Shown: positions 50,341 to 62,154, numbered from the stretch's first letter. The stretch: 64,000 bases of DNA from Dermacentor variabilis (GCF_050947875.1 NC_134572.1:128554105-128618104); one strand, 5' to 3'. Made by a program: numbers and translations. The notes: generated from the letters alone by a model not told the origin.

Positions 50341-50740
50341 ATTGGAACTAAAGCATATTAAAACGGTTGGAATAGGTCTGTCGAAAAAACACCATTTATC
50401 CCTTGCTCATGATCTTTCATCTCACCATTTATGTGAAGTGGGTAAATATAGATGCCTTGGTGTTACCATAACAGTCAACCTGAGCTGTAATACGCACATT
50501 TCTGCTACACGTTCCTCGTCTTTCAGAAAACTATCTGCTCAGACACAAATTTAATGTCGTTTGACTTACTGCTCTATTATAAGCCCTAAACTAGAATATT
50601 CAGCAATTATCTGGGATCCCTACATTAAACAGAACATTACACGTTAAAAAAGATGATTTTTTATTCTCTAAATATCGTTGAACTGTGTAGCTTATTGATT
50701 ACGCAAGGTATTCAAACATTGCAGTTACGAAGGACAATTT
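50341..50740 (+). mobile_element. CR1-like LINE fragment (RT thumb)
   Basis: One frame gives YRCLGVTITVNLSCNTHIS, then after frameshifts SPKLEYSAIIWDPY. This matches the thumb and C-terminal region of CR1/L2-type reverse transcriptases (YLGVTI..; RP.LEYAS.VWDP). It is short and broken by stops. It directly follows the (TA)n tract beside the Gypsy 3' LTR. Confidence 0.65.
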
Positions 50741-50810
50741 AAAGGCAGAAGTTTCTGCTTGAGGGTAACAAGCTTCACAACACTTCACAACAGATGCAAC
50801 ACTTCACAAC

Positions 50811-50856
<46 letters not shown>

Positions 50857-52269
50857 GGTTCTTGTGGGGAAGGAGGGAAGGCTAGCACTATCTTCTGCAA
50901 CCCATGCGGGAGCAGGGTTGCAGATAGGGCGATCGACAAGGCACGTAGCAATTAAAACCGCACTCTCCTAGGACAATCACTTTCAAATATCCCTCGTTTC
51001 TGCGCACGATACTATTCAAGTGGAACACGTTACTCTTATCACTTCCTTCTAGCACTTAATGTGCTGCATGTGTCGACGCCTGAGCTTCGGTTTTTTAACC
51101 TTCTTTTATTGCTGTTATGTCCTTGCCAATATTGCTATAGAGTTCCTGGTGTCACATTAGCTAGTGGCATTTACTGTATCGCGATTGTTTCTCCTTTGCA
51201 ACGTAAACTCGTCATCAATATCAAAAGAAACACTCTTTTTTCTTTTTGTTAAACTTCCATTGGAGCTATACACACATTCCCTCCATAAAAGTGTTCATTG
51301 ATTCTAAACGTTTCTCAAGACAACCTACTGTTAAGTATGACATTGATGACGACTGTACCAATGCCCCTCCTGCATGAGCCCTGCAGTATTCGCTAAACAA
51401 AACTTCGAAATAGTTGCGCCGTACTCCAAGTACACACGCTGCATATAAAAGATGACTTTTAATGTCTCTTTCTTGTTCGTCCTGTGCACGTCTTTCTCCG
51501 TCGAATCATTAGCGCAGCAAACACTTCTTATTGCATGGTTTTGGGATGATAAACTTACTTTTAATCACTAGCACCAGTTAATTTCGATCACCGGGTGTTC
51601 AATAACGCGCCGAGAGATTCAGATTCATTTATTTCTTTTATACAGTTGCCATTCAAATACACCTGTTGCCGTCACGAACTGGTCCCATGCGCAGTTGCAA
51701 AATACTAGAAGTGACGGATGCCTGTACTATTTCGCCAGCACATCTATTGCGTATAGACGAGCGTGAATCCTACAACAAGGGCAGAGATTAAGGCCATTAT
51801 GAAGGATATTGGCCTACTTCCAACAATGTTTCTCTTTAATTCAGGGGAGTCTACCTGGCTCTTACAGAAGCTTATTAGCAAGTACTGCTAAGAAAAATAC
51901 ACGAGGGTGGAGAAATTGTTTTTCTAGACAACTACCTTGCTAATTTTGATGAGGTTTTTTGCGTTTACAAGGTGGTGAAACCGGTACTCAGCCAAAATTC
52001 TGATTGGTGCCACATTATTCTTTTGTAGTGTTAACTTCTCACTCCATTTAAGTTCGAACTTTTATAACTGTGTAACTCAAAAAAGTTGACAGTCACTTTA
52101 GCCAACGCTAAAGGGGATGAAGGCGAAAGCCTGCGCGCTCTCGAGACAGTCATTAAATTACTTGACATTGTCATAGAAATGCGTTGTTACTTCCTATTAC
52201 TTGTTTTGTCCCACCAAAGGTCCTGGTTGGAGTGCCCTATTTAACTATATCCTAATGAACTGTGCCTTT
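50741..52269. other. Intron sequence with a (GA)n microsatellite
   Basis: A (GA)n run of about 40 bp lies at 50814-50854. The rest holds short open frames with no recognisable motifs. Nothing else was identified. Confidence 0.5.
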
Positions 52270-52645
52270 GCTTCGCCTTAACACCAAAAGTCGGGCGTTC
52301 GACTCCCACCCATGGTCGTTGGTGCTAAAGTGAATGGTGGCACCATCAATTTTGTTGCGATCGAATTTTGGTCCCACCCATGGTCGTGGATTGGTGTGTC
52401 TTATTACCTATATTTTAACCTCGCCGTAATTAACACCAAAGGTTGTGGGCTCGAGTGCCGCCAAAAGCCGTGGGTTCCAATGCCTTGATTAACTCTGCTG
52501 TAATTAACTGTGCCTTAGCTTCGCTTTAGCTAACTCCAAATGTCGTGGGTTCACCTGCCACCAATGGCCTTCGGTTCGATCAGAAATGGTGGCGCCATCG
52601 ATTTGGTGCAAAGGTCGAGGGTTCGATTTCCTAGAAATTTTCGGT
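52270..52645 (+). repeat. Degenerate repeat array with pol III B-box-like motifs
   Basis: Variants of caccaaaggtcgtgggttcgantccc recur at about 52285, 52440, 52475, 52540, 52570 and 52610. They are interspersed with taattaactgtgcc and atggtggcaccatc(g/a)att motifs. The units are irregular in length. The motif resembles the B box of tRNA genes (GGTTCGANTCC), but no cloverleaf or A box accompanies it. Confidence 0.6.
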
Positions 52646-54329
52646 TTCATGAATTTTGGTGCCATAACGCTGGACGGCGCAACGACGAACATAGCATTTT
52701 TGGTACCACGAATCGTATAAGGCTTGAGCCGTAATAAGACAACGGTATTACAATTCTGCAAACTGTGCCAAATAATACATCTATAGTGGATAAAATTTAT
52801 GTGTTTGAAATATAATCACTAGGGTCTTTGCGAGAGCCTTGTATCAGTTTCATCAATTGTAAGCTCGAAATTAATATATCACATGTGTCCGGCTCTAAAT
52901 GCTCTAGGAAATGCAGCCTACAAAACGGCTATAACTGTTTTAGGTGCAGAGTTACTGATTCGTAATAATCGTGCTTCTCATTTTGTTATTTTTCGATTGT
53001 TTTCTTTATATTTTGTAAAAATGTCGATGTCATAAATATTCTGCTTTCTATAGTTATTGCGACTTACCTTTCTCTACAAGGTGCCACAAATTTTATTCAA
53101 GTTAGTCCAAATGTTCTCTCGAAAAGTATTTTTGAGCCCTACATGTATTTGAATAGGGAAGTCTGGAGTCACCGCGTGCTAAAGGTTCCTCTGAAGTACC
53201 AATATGTGCGATAATTTTTTATCACGACTGATGCGGATGAATATTTACGCATTCGAAGACGAGCGCTGATGTAGAAACATGTATACCAGGACATACATTC
53301 ACCTCGAAATTTTATTGTGATATTTGGATTTGCCATGCGTGCTCTTTTCTACCTTGACCTTAACATACGTGCAGAAGCACATTAATTTCGAAGTAATTAG
53401 TGTTCATAATGTTATGTTATGACGAGAGGTACAAATCGATGCTAGATGGCTCATATATGTGGCACCTTTTTACTTCACTCAGAGAAAACAGTAGATGTGT
53501 AAACGCTAAAACTGAACAACCTTGGTGCTTGTTCCTACGCCAAACTCGACTACAGATATGAAAGCGTAGCAGCAAGTGCTGTTCATAACGTGGCTTCGTC
53601 GTTGTGACGTTTACGCCATGAGGCGCAGCACATCTTGAACAGCATGCAGACAACTGGACTGTGTGATACTGTATCTGCAACTCTGATGAAAATTAATGAG
53701 CGCTAATTTCGAGTAAAGGACAAATACGCCACTTCGAACTGCTTTTCTTTTCTTCAACGGTTCCAAGGATTGGTACAATGCCCGTCAGTACAGAACGACC
53801 CAACTAACTAGTCGTACAACGAATGAACTATAATTTCCTGTACTTGTTCGCGCAGTTGCAAAGTGTTTGCTAACGTATTCTTCCCAGTCGAACACGCTCA
53901 GCGTAAAACTCTAGCTATACCTAATGTACAGTAATCCACGAAGTTTCACGCTGGTTTCCACTGAAAAGCCATATTGCAAATGGAGCTCTCATTTTGTTTC
54001 GAAGTTTCTGTTCGGTTAAGAGACTTTTTACTCCGTTCAAAATCTCATGCGTGCTACATTCTAGATTTCCCGCAGCGAGACAAAAGAAACTAGTGCTTTG
54101 AACACTAGCACTACCCTTCTCGGAGGTGGTATATTCGCGTGTTGTCGTTTCTGCCACACAATAAGCAATGGAGCTGCATCTGTGAAGAGCTTATGAATGC
54201 TAATGACACACTCCTCCGTATTCGTGACATTATTAACTGTCGTTATTACTAACTGTAGTTCTGCAGGAATGTATAATAATATTTAGTTCAATAAGGCGAG
54301 CAAGGGTGCTAGATGGACACCTCGGCTCA
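52646..54329. other. Intron sequence, no feature recognised
   Basis: Part of the 18.9-kb ADAM10 intron, AT-rich. No exon, structured repeat or recognisable frame was seen. Confidence 0.45.
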
Positions 54330-54570
54330 CTAGGATGAGTGTTACGGTGCCGATGTTGGCATGCAAAACTTCAGCGCTGGTTGCTCATAGGGAAAAAAAG
54401 ACCAGGAACCTGCGAACAGATACACCGCAGTGGTTCGAGTAAGAAATCCCCGCGGCACCTCGATGGAAGCGAAATGTAAAAACACCCGTGAATTCAAATT
54501 TAGGGTAGGCTTTCAAGAGTACCAGGTGGCCACAATTAACCATGCACCCCGAACTATACGGTGTCTATCG
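54330..54570 (+). mobile_element. Diverged tRNA-derived SINE fragment
   Basis: The segment cgaaatg.aaaaacacccgtg..tttagg..accaggtggccacaatta follows the body of the better-preserved SINE at 41276-41512, here on the plus strand. The tRNA-like head is too diverged to define. It lies in the 18.9-kb ADAM10 intron. Confidence 0.5.
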
Positions 54571-54862
54571 TGTAAGATACTGATCTGTGTCGTTGTGATT
54601 GTTTCCTTGGGCTGTGTTGATTAAGTGGCATGTACCAACTAGCTCAATACAAGTTTTTCTAGGGGCCTGCAGTGCCTCGCATACCTCTGGAACATTAACA
54701 GTTTAAGCCTTGGTCGCACTTACGAACGACCCAATCAATAGAAAGAAACAATTTAACGCTTACTCATTTTGCTTTACCGTGCTTCCGGCTGCCTTTGTGA
54801 CTAAAGATTGAATTTATCCTAGACCTTGCATATCTACCGCAGGTGTGTAGTAAGCCACTCAC

Positions 54863-55094
54863 CACGTGCCTGACAGGTGAGGAGGCACTGCTCGTCAATG
54901 CTCAGCCCCTTGGCGCCGCGGAAGCACTCCTCAAGTCCGTACTTCTGGCATATGGAACCCATGCACTGGCCTGAGAGGCACACCTGCGTGTTCTTGTTGC
55001 ACGCCGTCATGTTGGGCTTGGCCGGTGCCTTAGGACATTCGGCCCTGCGGCCGGTGCGAATGCACAAGTCAAGGAAGCATTGTCTTGCAGCGCG
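54863..55094 (-). CDS. ADAM10: ADAM10-like exon: cysteine-rich domain
   Basis: The exon encodes a cysteine-rich segment clearly of ADAM10 type: AECPKAPAKPNMTACNKNTQ, then VCLSGQC and GSICQKYGLEEC (human ADAM10 shares GSICEKYGLEEC). The 3' border is the donor GTGAGT next to 54863, leaving phase 1, which fits the exon at 35963. The 5' border is taken at 55094, after a pyrimidine-rich tract and CAG. This gives phase 0, which does not fit the preferred donor of the upstream exon. A second AG ten bases in gives phase 2. The N-terminal piece (QCFLDLC) adds cysteines not present in vertebrate ADAM10, so an unseen microexon, a different border or a 1-base disruption is possible. Confidence 0.88.
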
Positions 55095-55457
55095 CTGCAG
55101 CGAGTGGTGCGTACATGGTGGCGGGAGCGTTGTACTCAATCTTGCGAACCTCCTCATACAGCGATGTTATCTTCATTGCACTGTCAACGTCGCATGAAAC
55201 TAACGATAACATTGGAGCCGAACGATTGCATTCTTATGAATGGAGTCAACGACTCAGCATTTAAAACAGCAAGCTGTCCGAACAGAGCATGAAGCCTTGG
55301 CTTTGTTTACTTCGTATGGTTGTTAGTCATAAAGTGTTGAGCCTGTTGGTTCGTCTTATGCCTCTCACTCAACTCTTCAGATCTACGAATTCTCTTCTAG
55401 ACTGTCGGCCATTTTTGCGCATTTCTGCGGGTGAATAGCACCCTGCTTAAGGCTCAC

Positions 55458-55567
55458 TCAAAGGATATTCGCAGTACGAAACCTCGGTGCAGTCGGTCGC
55501 ATGACTGCACAATTTCCCTCTCGGTACGAAGTTGCACGACGCGTTGCAGCAGACGCCAGCTGTGGGG
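55458..55567 (-). CDS. ADAM10: ADAM10-like exon: disintegrin domain, second part
   Basis: The exon starts at 55567 after acceptor cttgtgcag. The phase-2 join to the previous exon makes an in-frame Ser, giving C|SPTAGVCCNASC, a match to the C-terminal half of the ADAM10 disintegrin domain. It continues through CSHATDCTEVSYC, with the C-x5-C spacing typical of ADAM10/17. The best-looking donor is GTGAGC below 55458, which would leave phase 1. That phase does not fit the next recognised exon. Alternative donors at GAG|GTTTCG (phase 0) or TTTC|GTACTG (phase 2) would fit but are weaker and drop SYC. The start is certain; the 3' border is not. Confidence 0.85.
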
Positions 55568-55948
55568 CTGCACAAGAGGCACGCAAATGCAGGACACAAT
55601 GCACAAGTATCCGCAGGAACACTGCTAAGGCAATGTAGACAACAGTAAAGTTGCCGCAGCGATTGCAGGGGCCAGACAGATGTTAATTCAAGAAAATGCC
55701 GAGCGTCAGATATTTTATTGCCCGTGTTACGGCTATCTATTTCTCTAGTATACAATGTTGGGGATCACGCGACAGACATTATACTAATCCCTTGCAAACA
55801 TTCACAGCCCGCCATCGTCAATGTTATATGTCGTTGCGCGCACTCTTCGTCACTCTAACATCGTTTGTTTCCTCGCACACCGCAATTACTGCAGAACATC
55901 AGAAAAGCAACGATGACCCCTTTGCGCACAGATAAAACAAAAACAAAA

Positions 55949-56004
55949 ACGAAATAACAGACTCTCGTTCTTCTCTTCACTGCTCTCCCTGTCTGTTATT
56001 TCGT
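55949..56004. repeat. 14-bp inverted repeat in the short disintegrin intron
   Basis: The arms acgaaataacagac (55949-55962) and gtctgttatttcgt (55991-56004) pair perfectly across a 28-nt spacer. They sit inside the 593-bp intron between the two disintegrin exons. No function is implied. Confidence 0.7.
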
Positions 56005-56160
56005 TGTGACTTCAAACACAAAAGTTAGTGTCAGAACCGAGATACATTCAGAACAATCAAGAATAGAAGTATAACTGACTGTTCTCAGCAGAATATGTAT
56101 ATTTTTTTTCGCCATGCTTGTTTTCCATGAATCTTTTCCCTCGCGCACGCAGGTACTCAC

Positions 56161-56317
56161 CTACACCGAGCAAATGGCTTGAGGCGGCAGGAGAGCGACT
56201 TGTTCTGCGCGTGACGCGGGTAGCAGCACTTGTCCGTGCACTCGGCCTCGTTGAGACCGCAGTCACACTGCTCGTTGCCCTCCACGATCCGGTTGCCGCA
56301 CACGGGACCACTGTGCC
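56161..56317 (-). CDS. ADAM10: ADAM10-like exon: disintegrin domain, first part
   Basis: This exon lies between an acceptor ending cgtcgcag (56318-56319) and a donor GTGAGT below 56161. It enters in phase 1 and leaves in phase 2. The frame gives VCGNRIVEGNEQCDCG, the classic disintegrin opening of ADAM proteins, then a CTDKCC pair and LKPFARC. In ADAM10 this domain contributes to substrate recognition and shields the catalytic cleft. The correct frame contains no stop. Longer open frames over the same bases are out of phase and are shadows. The cysteine pattern is complete for this half of the domain. The next exon begins exactly at the expected SP residues. Confidence 0.93.
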
Positions 56318-57064
56318 CTGCGACGATGGCAGACAAAAATGGGCAAGCGGTCCGAAGATTTTCAGTTGACTCGGGTGGACTGTGGTATCATTCAAGGTAA
56401 TACGGTATGTGGTATGTTGCTAGTTCAGACGCCGTGGGGAAGTAAAAAAGAAAGCTCTTGTCAAAAAACAAAAACAATGCCCAGAGGTGTGGAGAAAACG
56501 CTACACGTAATGGAATGAGATACAATGGTCTACGGATAAATGAAACAATGTTATCAATATTGGTTGGCCTAACATAGGCACAATGTTGGGTTACGTGGAA
56601 CCAATCTTTTTGTGAATTCCGTGTAAACGGGACTACTACTGAAACTGCCGCCTACCTCATTGACGCATGGAAAAGAAAAAGTCCGACAAATTCTGGTGGT
56701 ATAAATAGCGAAGAAAACCCTATCGCTCATGCAGTTGCGGGAGTGCTAATGCAAATTGAACGTGTCGAAGGTGCCACAATGTATTCATCATGAGGACTTC
56801 GCTTGGTAAGTAATGACTCCAGACGTTGAAGACTAGGTAGGATCTCGCTGTCAGGATGCCAATAGTGCGTCGTTCACACCGCCAGAGGTAAGAGACCTCA
56901 CACGATGCCATTGTTTTTGGCTATGAGGTGCCAGTCACAAACGCTATCGATAAAAATTCGAGGCGAGCACTGTGATTCCCTTTCTTTATACAATGATTAC
57001 ACCGCTTAGACCGAAGGCACTATAGCAGGGGTTTACAATGTCGAAAAAACACATCTTTAGTGAC
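56318..57064. other. Intron sequence, no feature recognised
   Basis: This is the part of the 3.7-kb intron between the first disintegrin exon and the CR1-like LINE. I see no exon, repeat boundary or structured element in it. Confidence 0.5.
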
Positions 57065-59565
57065 ACATCACACTTGCTGACTTGATTGGCGATTCCATTC
57101 GCTAATGAAACGAACAAAAAATGAATTAGCATAAATATTAGTTCTAGGGTGGTATTCTAATATCTTGATTTGATGATCTGTACGTGCAGAGACATAATGA
57201 GGTCTGTGTAAGTACGTTTCCTTTCGTATGCTAGTTTTACCATGAAATATTTGATAAAGCATTTTCAGTCTCATTTTTTTTCAGCAAGAGGAAAAATTTC
57301 CCATCCTATTTCATTTTTCATATGGGCACAGCTATGGATTCTGGAGTACTGGCATAAGACGAACCTTGCTGCTCTGTTCATGATTTTTTCAAGTTTATCA
57401 CTTAGTGTTTTTTGCCACGGGTCCCACACAGCACAAGCATATTTGAGCATTGGTCGAACGTATCTTATTAAGCAGTTGATTTCAAACAAATCGGCGGGTG
57501 TCTCAGATTTCGCTGCATAAAGTTGAAGGTCCTAGTGCCCTTAGCAACCACTGCATAAACGTGAGCATTCCATGAACAATCGGCTGAGAATGTCACACCT
57601 AAGTATATATAGTGAAATTTTTGGAGCACTATGTTATTGCTGATGACATAATCAAGTATTAGCCTTTGTTTTTTACGTGTAAGAGTAACATGAACGCATT
57701 TTTAGTACTTAAGTTCATTTTTAATCTTGAGCAGCATTTAAGAACACAGGATAAGTCACCTTGTAACAGGGCAACGTCATCTTCTTTTCTAATTTTCCTA
57801 TGGAACACGCAGTCATCGGTAAACAACCGTATATTGAAACTAATTCCTCAGCAAATGTCATTTATTTATAATAAAACAAAAAGTGGCCCCAAAACTGAAC
57901 ACTGTGGGACACCCGATGTATATCTATGAAACTGGATTTCTTTCCGTTTAATACTACGCATTGTCGGCGGAACGATAGATAGTTTTCTATCTAAGCTAGA
58001 AATGTATAGTCAATATTTAGTGACGCTAGTTTTCCTAAAAGCAAACGGTGTGATGCCTTATGAAACACCTTTTGAAAGACCAGGAAGAGGCAATCAATTT
58101 ATCCGCCGGTGTCGATAGCAGATACAAGGTCATGATATATTCATGACCTTGTATCTGAAATTATGCTTGATATGATATCATATCATGTTGATATTGAATC
58201 ATGCACAACACATGATTCAATCAGTTGTGTTGTGCAAGATATACCCTTAAGGAACCCATGTTGTTGTGAAGCCAGTACTTTGTAAGTGTGTCATTATCTC
58301 CTTGTATAAAATGTGTTCTAATAATTTACATGGTATGGACGTAAGTGAAATGGGCCTATAGTTATTTAAATCTTTTTTCGACCCACCTTTATGATAGGGA
58401 CGACATGTGCAATTTTCCAGTCATCCGGGAGGGCACCCGAAGGTAAAGACTTGGTGTAGATTACATAGAGATAAAGGGAAATTGCTTTAAGGGAAACATT
58501 ACTTTTGAATTCGAGGAGAAATGTCGTTCGGTCCAGTTGCCTTATTATCGTTAATATTGTTTAGTAATACTTTGATTCGATTCACAATTGGCTCTACTGT
58601 TTTGATGGTCGGGAAGTAACGTGTGCATGGTGAAGGACTAGAGCTGTGTTTTTGCAAATATACCGAACGAAAGTAATTATTTAAACAAGTAGCCTTCTCA
58701 GTGTCATCTAAAAACTTCTCTTTATTAAAGACAATTTCGGTGATGCCCTCTGGAGCTGCTCCGTAGCCTTTCATATATTGCTGGGCTGCCTTGGCATTCG
58801 TTTTTATTTCCCTGCCGAATTTTTCAAAGTAGCACCCCTTAGCAATTTTTATGTTTTGGTTGTGTTCATGAGTTATAGCACGCAAACTTTCAAAGTGACG
58901 ATTGCTATTATAGTTGTTTCGTGTTTAAGTACACACGCCTTCTATTCTTAACTATTCTTAAGATACGCTCATCCATGGCTTGTTACGTTTTTTAAGTTTA
59001 CCGCATTTTATACTGGGAATGTAGGTATCGGTAAGCTCCTTGAGTTTTTCTTTAAACTTATTGCACAATTCTTGAATGTCACAATCATCTGGCAGGCATT
59101 CAAAAAGCGGCAAATGATCTAGGAGCATCTTTGATATGCTGGAATAATCAGCTCTGTCATATAGCTACATTGTTCTGATCTCTTTCTTTTTGTCTGCTAC
59201 TTTGGTTGCAACACTTGGAGCGACAGCCCGGTGGTCACTTTTTCCCGGAATAACCTTTACAAAATTCACTCTATTTGGCAAGTTGCAGAAGAAAAGGTCC
59301 AATGTATTGGTACCACGAGTTTGATCAGTCACATATTGCCTTAATCTGAAAGAATCTACGATACTTTTCATCTCCAAGTTGAAGTTTCCACCTGCTGTGT
59401 ACTGAGAACTTCCTTAACGCCAGCATAAATCAGGCAAATTAGTCTCCTGCCATCATGAACGTGTAAGAAGCCTCAGAAACAATTTCATATAAAACCTGTG
59501 GCGTGGTGAAATACGAGTTAGGAGGCCGGTAGAAAGCTTCGGCTGCCAATGAAGAATTATTTGGC
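57065..59565 (-). mobile_element. CR1-like non-LTR retrotransposon, decayed
   Basis: Reading on the minus strand, endonuclease motifs come first: FYRPPNS near 59520-59545 and a GDxNLPDLCW-like site near 59430-59460 with a stop and a 1-base shift. A C-terminal endonuclease piece follows at 59165-59377, ending in GKSDHRAV. The linker before the RT is at 58499-58885 (NDNKATGPNDIS). RT pieces follow at about 58020-58110 (IDCLFLVFQKVFHKASHRLL), then the thumb and C-terminus at 57068-57489 (MLKYACAVWDP; NSFFVRFISEWN). Several stops and frameshifts make it inactive. It has the same orientation as the host gene. A hairpin cluster interrupts the RT at 58119-58235. Confidence 0.8.
58119..58235. repeat. 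Cluster of perfect hairpins inside the CR1-like RT
   Basis: Hairpin 1 has 17-bp perfect arms at 58119-58135 and 58141-58157 with a 5-nt loop. An 18-bp perfect palindrome (tgatatgatatcatatca) is at 58168-58185. Hairpin 3 has 10-bp arms at 58194-58203 and 58211-58220. An overlapping alternative pairing joins 58203-58211 to 58227-58235 (9 bp). The element's RT would read HDLVSAIDTGG here, and hairpin 1 is an inverted copy of part of it. Confidence 0.85.
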
Positions 59566-60004
59566 AACGTAACTTTTCACCATACTGATAGTTTACGAAG
59601 AAATAGACATTATTACCCATGTGCGTGTAGCAGTTTCGTACCGGACAGCGAGAATATGCCGCTGAAAGTGTGCTTTGTGTTTTCAACACGAGCACGGTGT
59701 TGAATTATTGGGAATGCTTTCGCGCATGAACACAACGTTTCGCTGCACGCCGCTCAAATCCATGACGTCCCGGCGAGATGGATCGGGAACTTTTAAGCGA
59801 CGCCGCCACTTGACTTTTGTTCTTGCCTTTCTTATGGCTTACCGAACGTCCTTTTCGCGGGAATAGTGGTTTTGGCTCTTTATTTTTTCCGGTATCGTAG
59901 AATGATAATTTACTACCACACAGCAAAAATACTTTTGTATCTTGAGCGTGTCCCTTTAAGCTGCATATTTTTTTTTTCTGGCAATGCAGAAACGGCGGAC
60001 TCAC

Positions 60005-60185
60005 TCTGGAAGCAGTTCTCGCGCAGGCTCTCTCCCTTGAGGACGGGCACAAGGATCACGCTGATGTTGCCGATACTGCAGGGCGAGAAGCGGTCGTTGT
60101 TCGGCCTGTTCCCCTTGGTCGCCGACTCGTACATCAGGAACTTGCCCGCGGCACCCACGGGTTCGCAAATACTCCCTTTGTCGTG
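60005..60185 (-). CDS. ADAM10: ADAM10-like exon: third zinc ligand and Met-turn
   Basis: The second exon of the ADAM10-like gene starts at 60185 after a pyrimidine-rich acceptor (cctttcccttcgcag). It ends in phase 1 at 60005, before GTGAGT. It opens with HDKG, which completes the HExxHxxGxxHD zinc site begun in the exon at 62215-62428. The Met-turn FLMYESA is about 18 residues in, followed by NDRFSPCSIGNIS, which matches the end of the ADAM10 catalytic domain (human has a closely similar FSLCSIRNIS). The exon ends at ENCFQ, just before the disintegrin domain. The phase fits both neighbours exactly. A GTG in this frame at 60158 is internal to the exon and is not a start. The exon is short (60 codons plus one base) and shows no damage. 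Confidence 0.93.
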
Positions 60186-61464
60186 CTGCGAAGGGAAAGG
60201 AGGTTGGCAACGGTGGAAGAGGTACGGAGTGGCACATCGTGGCTTTATTTTCGCTCACAAAAGAAACCACGGTCGTGCGTAATTGAATATTAGGCAAGTT
60301 TACGCCAATTATCGGCAGATACTTCAATCTACGAATTGTAGCTAGTGAGTATGCAAGGCAATGCGACTTGGAAGGTATACTGAGGATGGCACAGGTTTCG
60401 GGACAGGCGCCGCCAAATCTTGCAGTAAAATGCAGTGTAGTTTTAGTTACTTTATTTCAAGAAAACACCGTTTCATGCCGCAAAGTACAAAGCTAGCTGG
60501 AAGACCAATGCATTTCGTTGGAAATTTTCAAAATTAACCTTTCGGAACTGGCCTAGTCCTGTATTTTCCTTACAAGTGGACGGGCCTTGCGTTCCCACTA
60601 GCTACAATGCGTAAATTGAAATATGTGCCATAAAGTAATTAACTAAAAGGTTAAGTGTGGTCATTATGATATTCAATCCATTAAGCTATTTGATTACTCG
60701 TAGTCGTTATGGCCACTTCAGCGAGTAATTTAAATCCAGGGTTAGAATTGTGCTATCTGGCACAGGCAATTTTTTAAAAACTTGTTCAGCAAAAAAAAAA
60801 AAAATGTCCTTTATATGAGCACGTCTTCTTACTAGCCATCCTTTGACATGAAAGGCGAACTGTCTCGCACTACATGACAGCTTGTAAAACGGTTGGCAAG
60901 TAGAGTGAACTAGTGCAGTTTATGCAGACAATTTGACGGAGCCTTCAGCGCTGTCGAAAACTCCGTGCGCAAACGCCACTTTCCGAGTCAAGGATGGTGG
61001 TACCATAGCATGTTTATGTTGTACAAATTCTGTAAATTTAGTTTTATATGTTCATGTTTTAATGGTCCATGAGCTACGCATACTACGAGAATTTCTGATA
61101 ATCGCTCTTCCGTCTCACTTATAAAAGCTTTTCTTCAGCAGTTCTACTTTCGGAACAGTCGCAATAATCAAGGAATTACGTTGGCAATAAGCGCGACAAC
61201 TTGTAAAAGCGTTCCGCAATGACAGGGCGACAATTGGTGCTGTGTCTTACCACAACGGTAGCATTTTCTTTATCTCGATATATTAGACACTTTGGAGAAC
61301 GTTATCTTTTCTGGGCTATGTATAATGTGCATGGATAGCCATACTGTGGACAACGCTTTTGATAATCGGTGTACAACAGCGGACGAAAAATTAAAAATGC
61401 ATTAAAATGAGATCCTGTGAAATGCATGACGAACACGACTACAGCCGTCTGCCGTAGGCTCGCC
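60186..61464. other. Intron sequence, no feature recognised
   Basis: This is part of the intron between the two zinc-site exons. Apart from a poly(A) run at about 60789-60803, I see no exon, known repeat or structured element. The open frames here are short and without recognisable motifs. Confidence 0.5.
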
Positions 61465-62154
61465 TTAAGAGGAAGCTTTAGCTCGGGGCTGCTATCTAAA
61501 TACATGGGAAATGAGAAATCGTTTTTCGCGGCCACCAATGCACCAAATTTGATGACTTTTGCGGCATCTAAAATGACAAGTTAAGGCCTAGTGACTGTTA
61601 GAAGGGGTATTTTTATTATGGCGGTTGGTTTCTTCATGAACATTGTCAAAAATCACACATTTTCCACAAAACAAAGCTATTAAGTTTACAACTTTGTAAC
61701 TTACCAACAACAACAAAAAAATGTCTCAATTGGGTCAACTCCATCCAATAGCACATCTAAAGCGGACATATTTTCTGTAGTTTACCTAGTTCTCAAATGC
61801 ATCCCTAATATGTGCGTAACACTTTTGCAATACTTTCAAAAACGTTGTAACAAAATCATGCACGAAATAAATTAATACATCAAATTCGTCAGCTTTTGAT
61901 GTTATGGTGGATTCAATTTACAGAAGGGTGATATCTGTTTTTGGATGCAGAAGGACAAATTTGTAAACATCGGGCTTCCAGCTTTTTTGACACGCAATGA
62001 CATAAAGGTCACCAGAATTTAACTTTTGTTTTCATAAATGCCGCTTATTTCATTAAAATAGGCCCAGGGATTACCTCAGAAAAGCATTTCTGCGTTTTGC
62101 ATGTACTTGAATAGGCGGCGGCGGAGTTGAGGCCGAGCTAACGCTTCAGCTACA
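61465..62154. mobile_element. TTAA-ended long-TIR foldback element, copy 1
   Basis: The left end (ttaagaggaagctttagctc at 61465) is identical to the copy-2 terminus. The reverse complement of its right side (about 61970-62154) closely follows the left side of copy 2, including a shared actccg..gcggcctattcaa block. The right TIR is diverged (gagctaacgcttcagctac). It has no coding capacity. It ends about 60 bp from the zinc-helix exon of the ADAM10-like gene, inside the 2.0-kb intron. Confidence 0.72.

Noticed and set aside
56057..56395. 112-codon minus-strand ORF over the disintegrin exon
   Set aside because: It is out of phase. The real exon is 56161-56317 in another frame.
60001..60327. 108-codon minus-strand ORF over the Met-turn exon
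   Set aside because: It is a shadow frame. Splice borders and motifs define 60005-60185 in a different frame.
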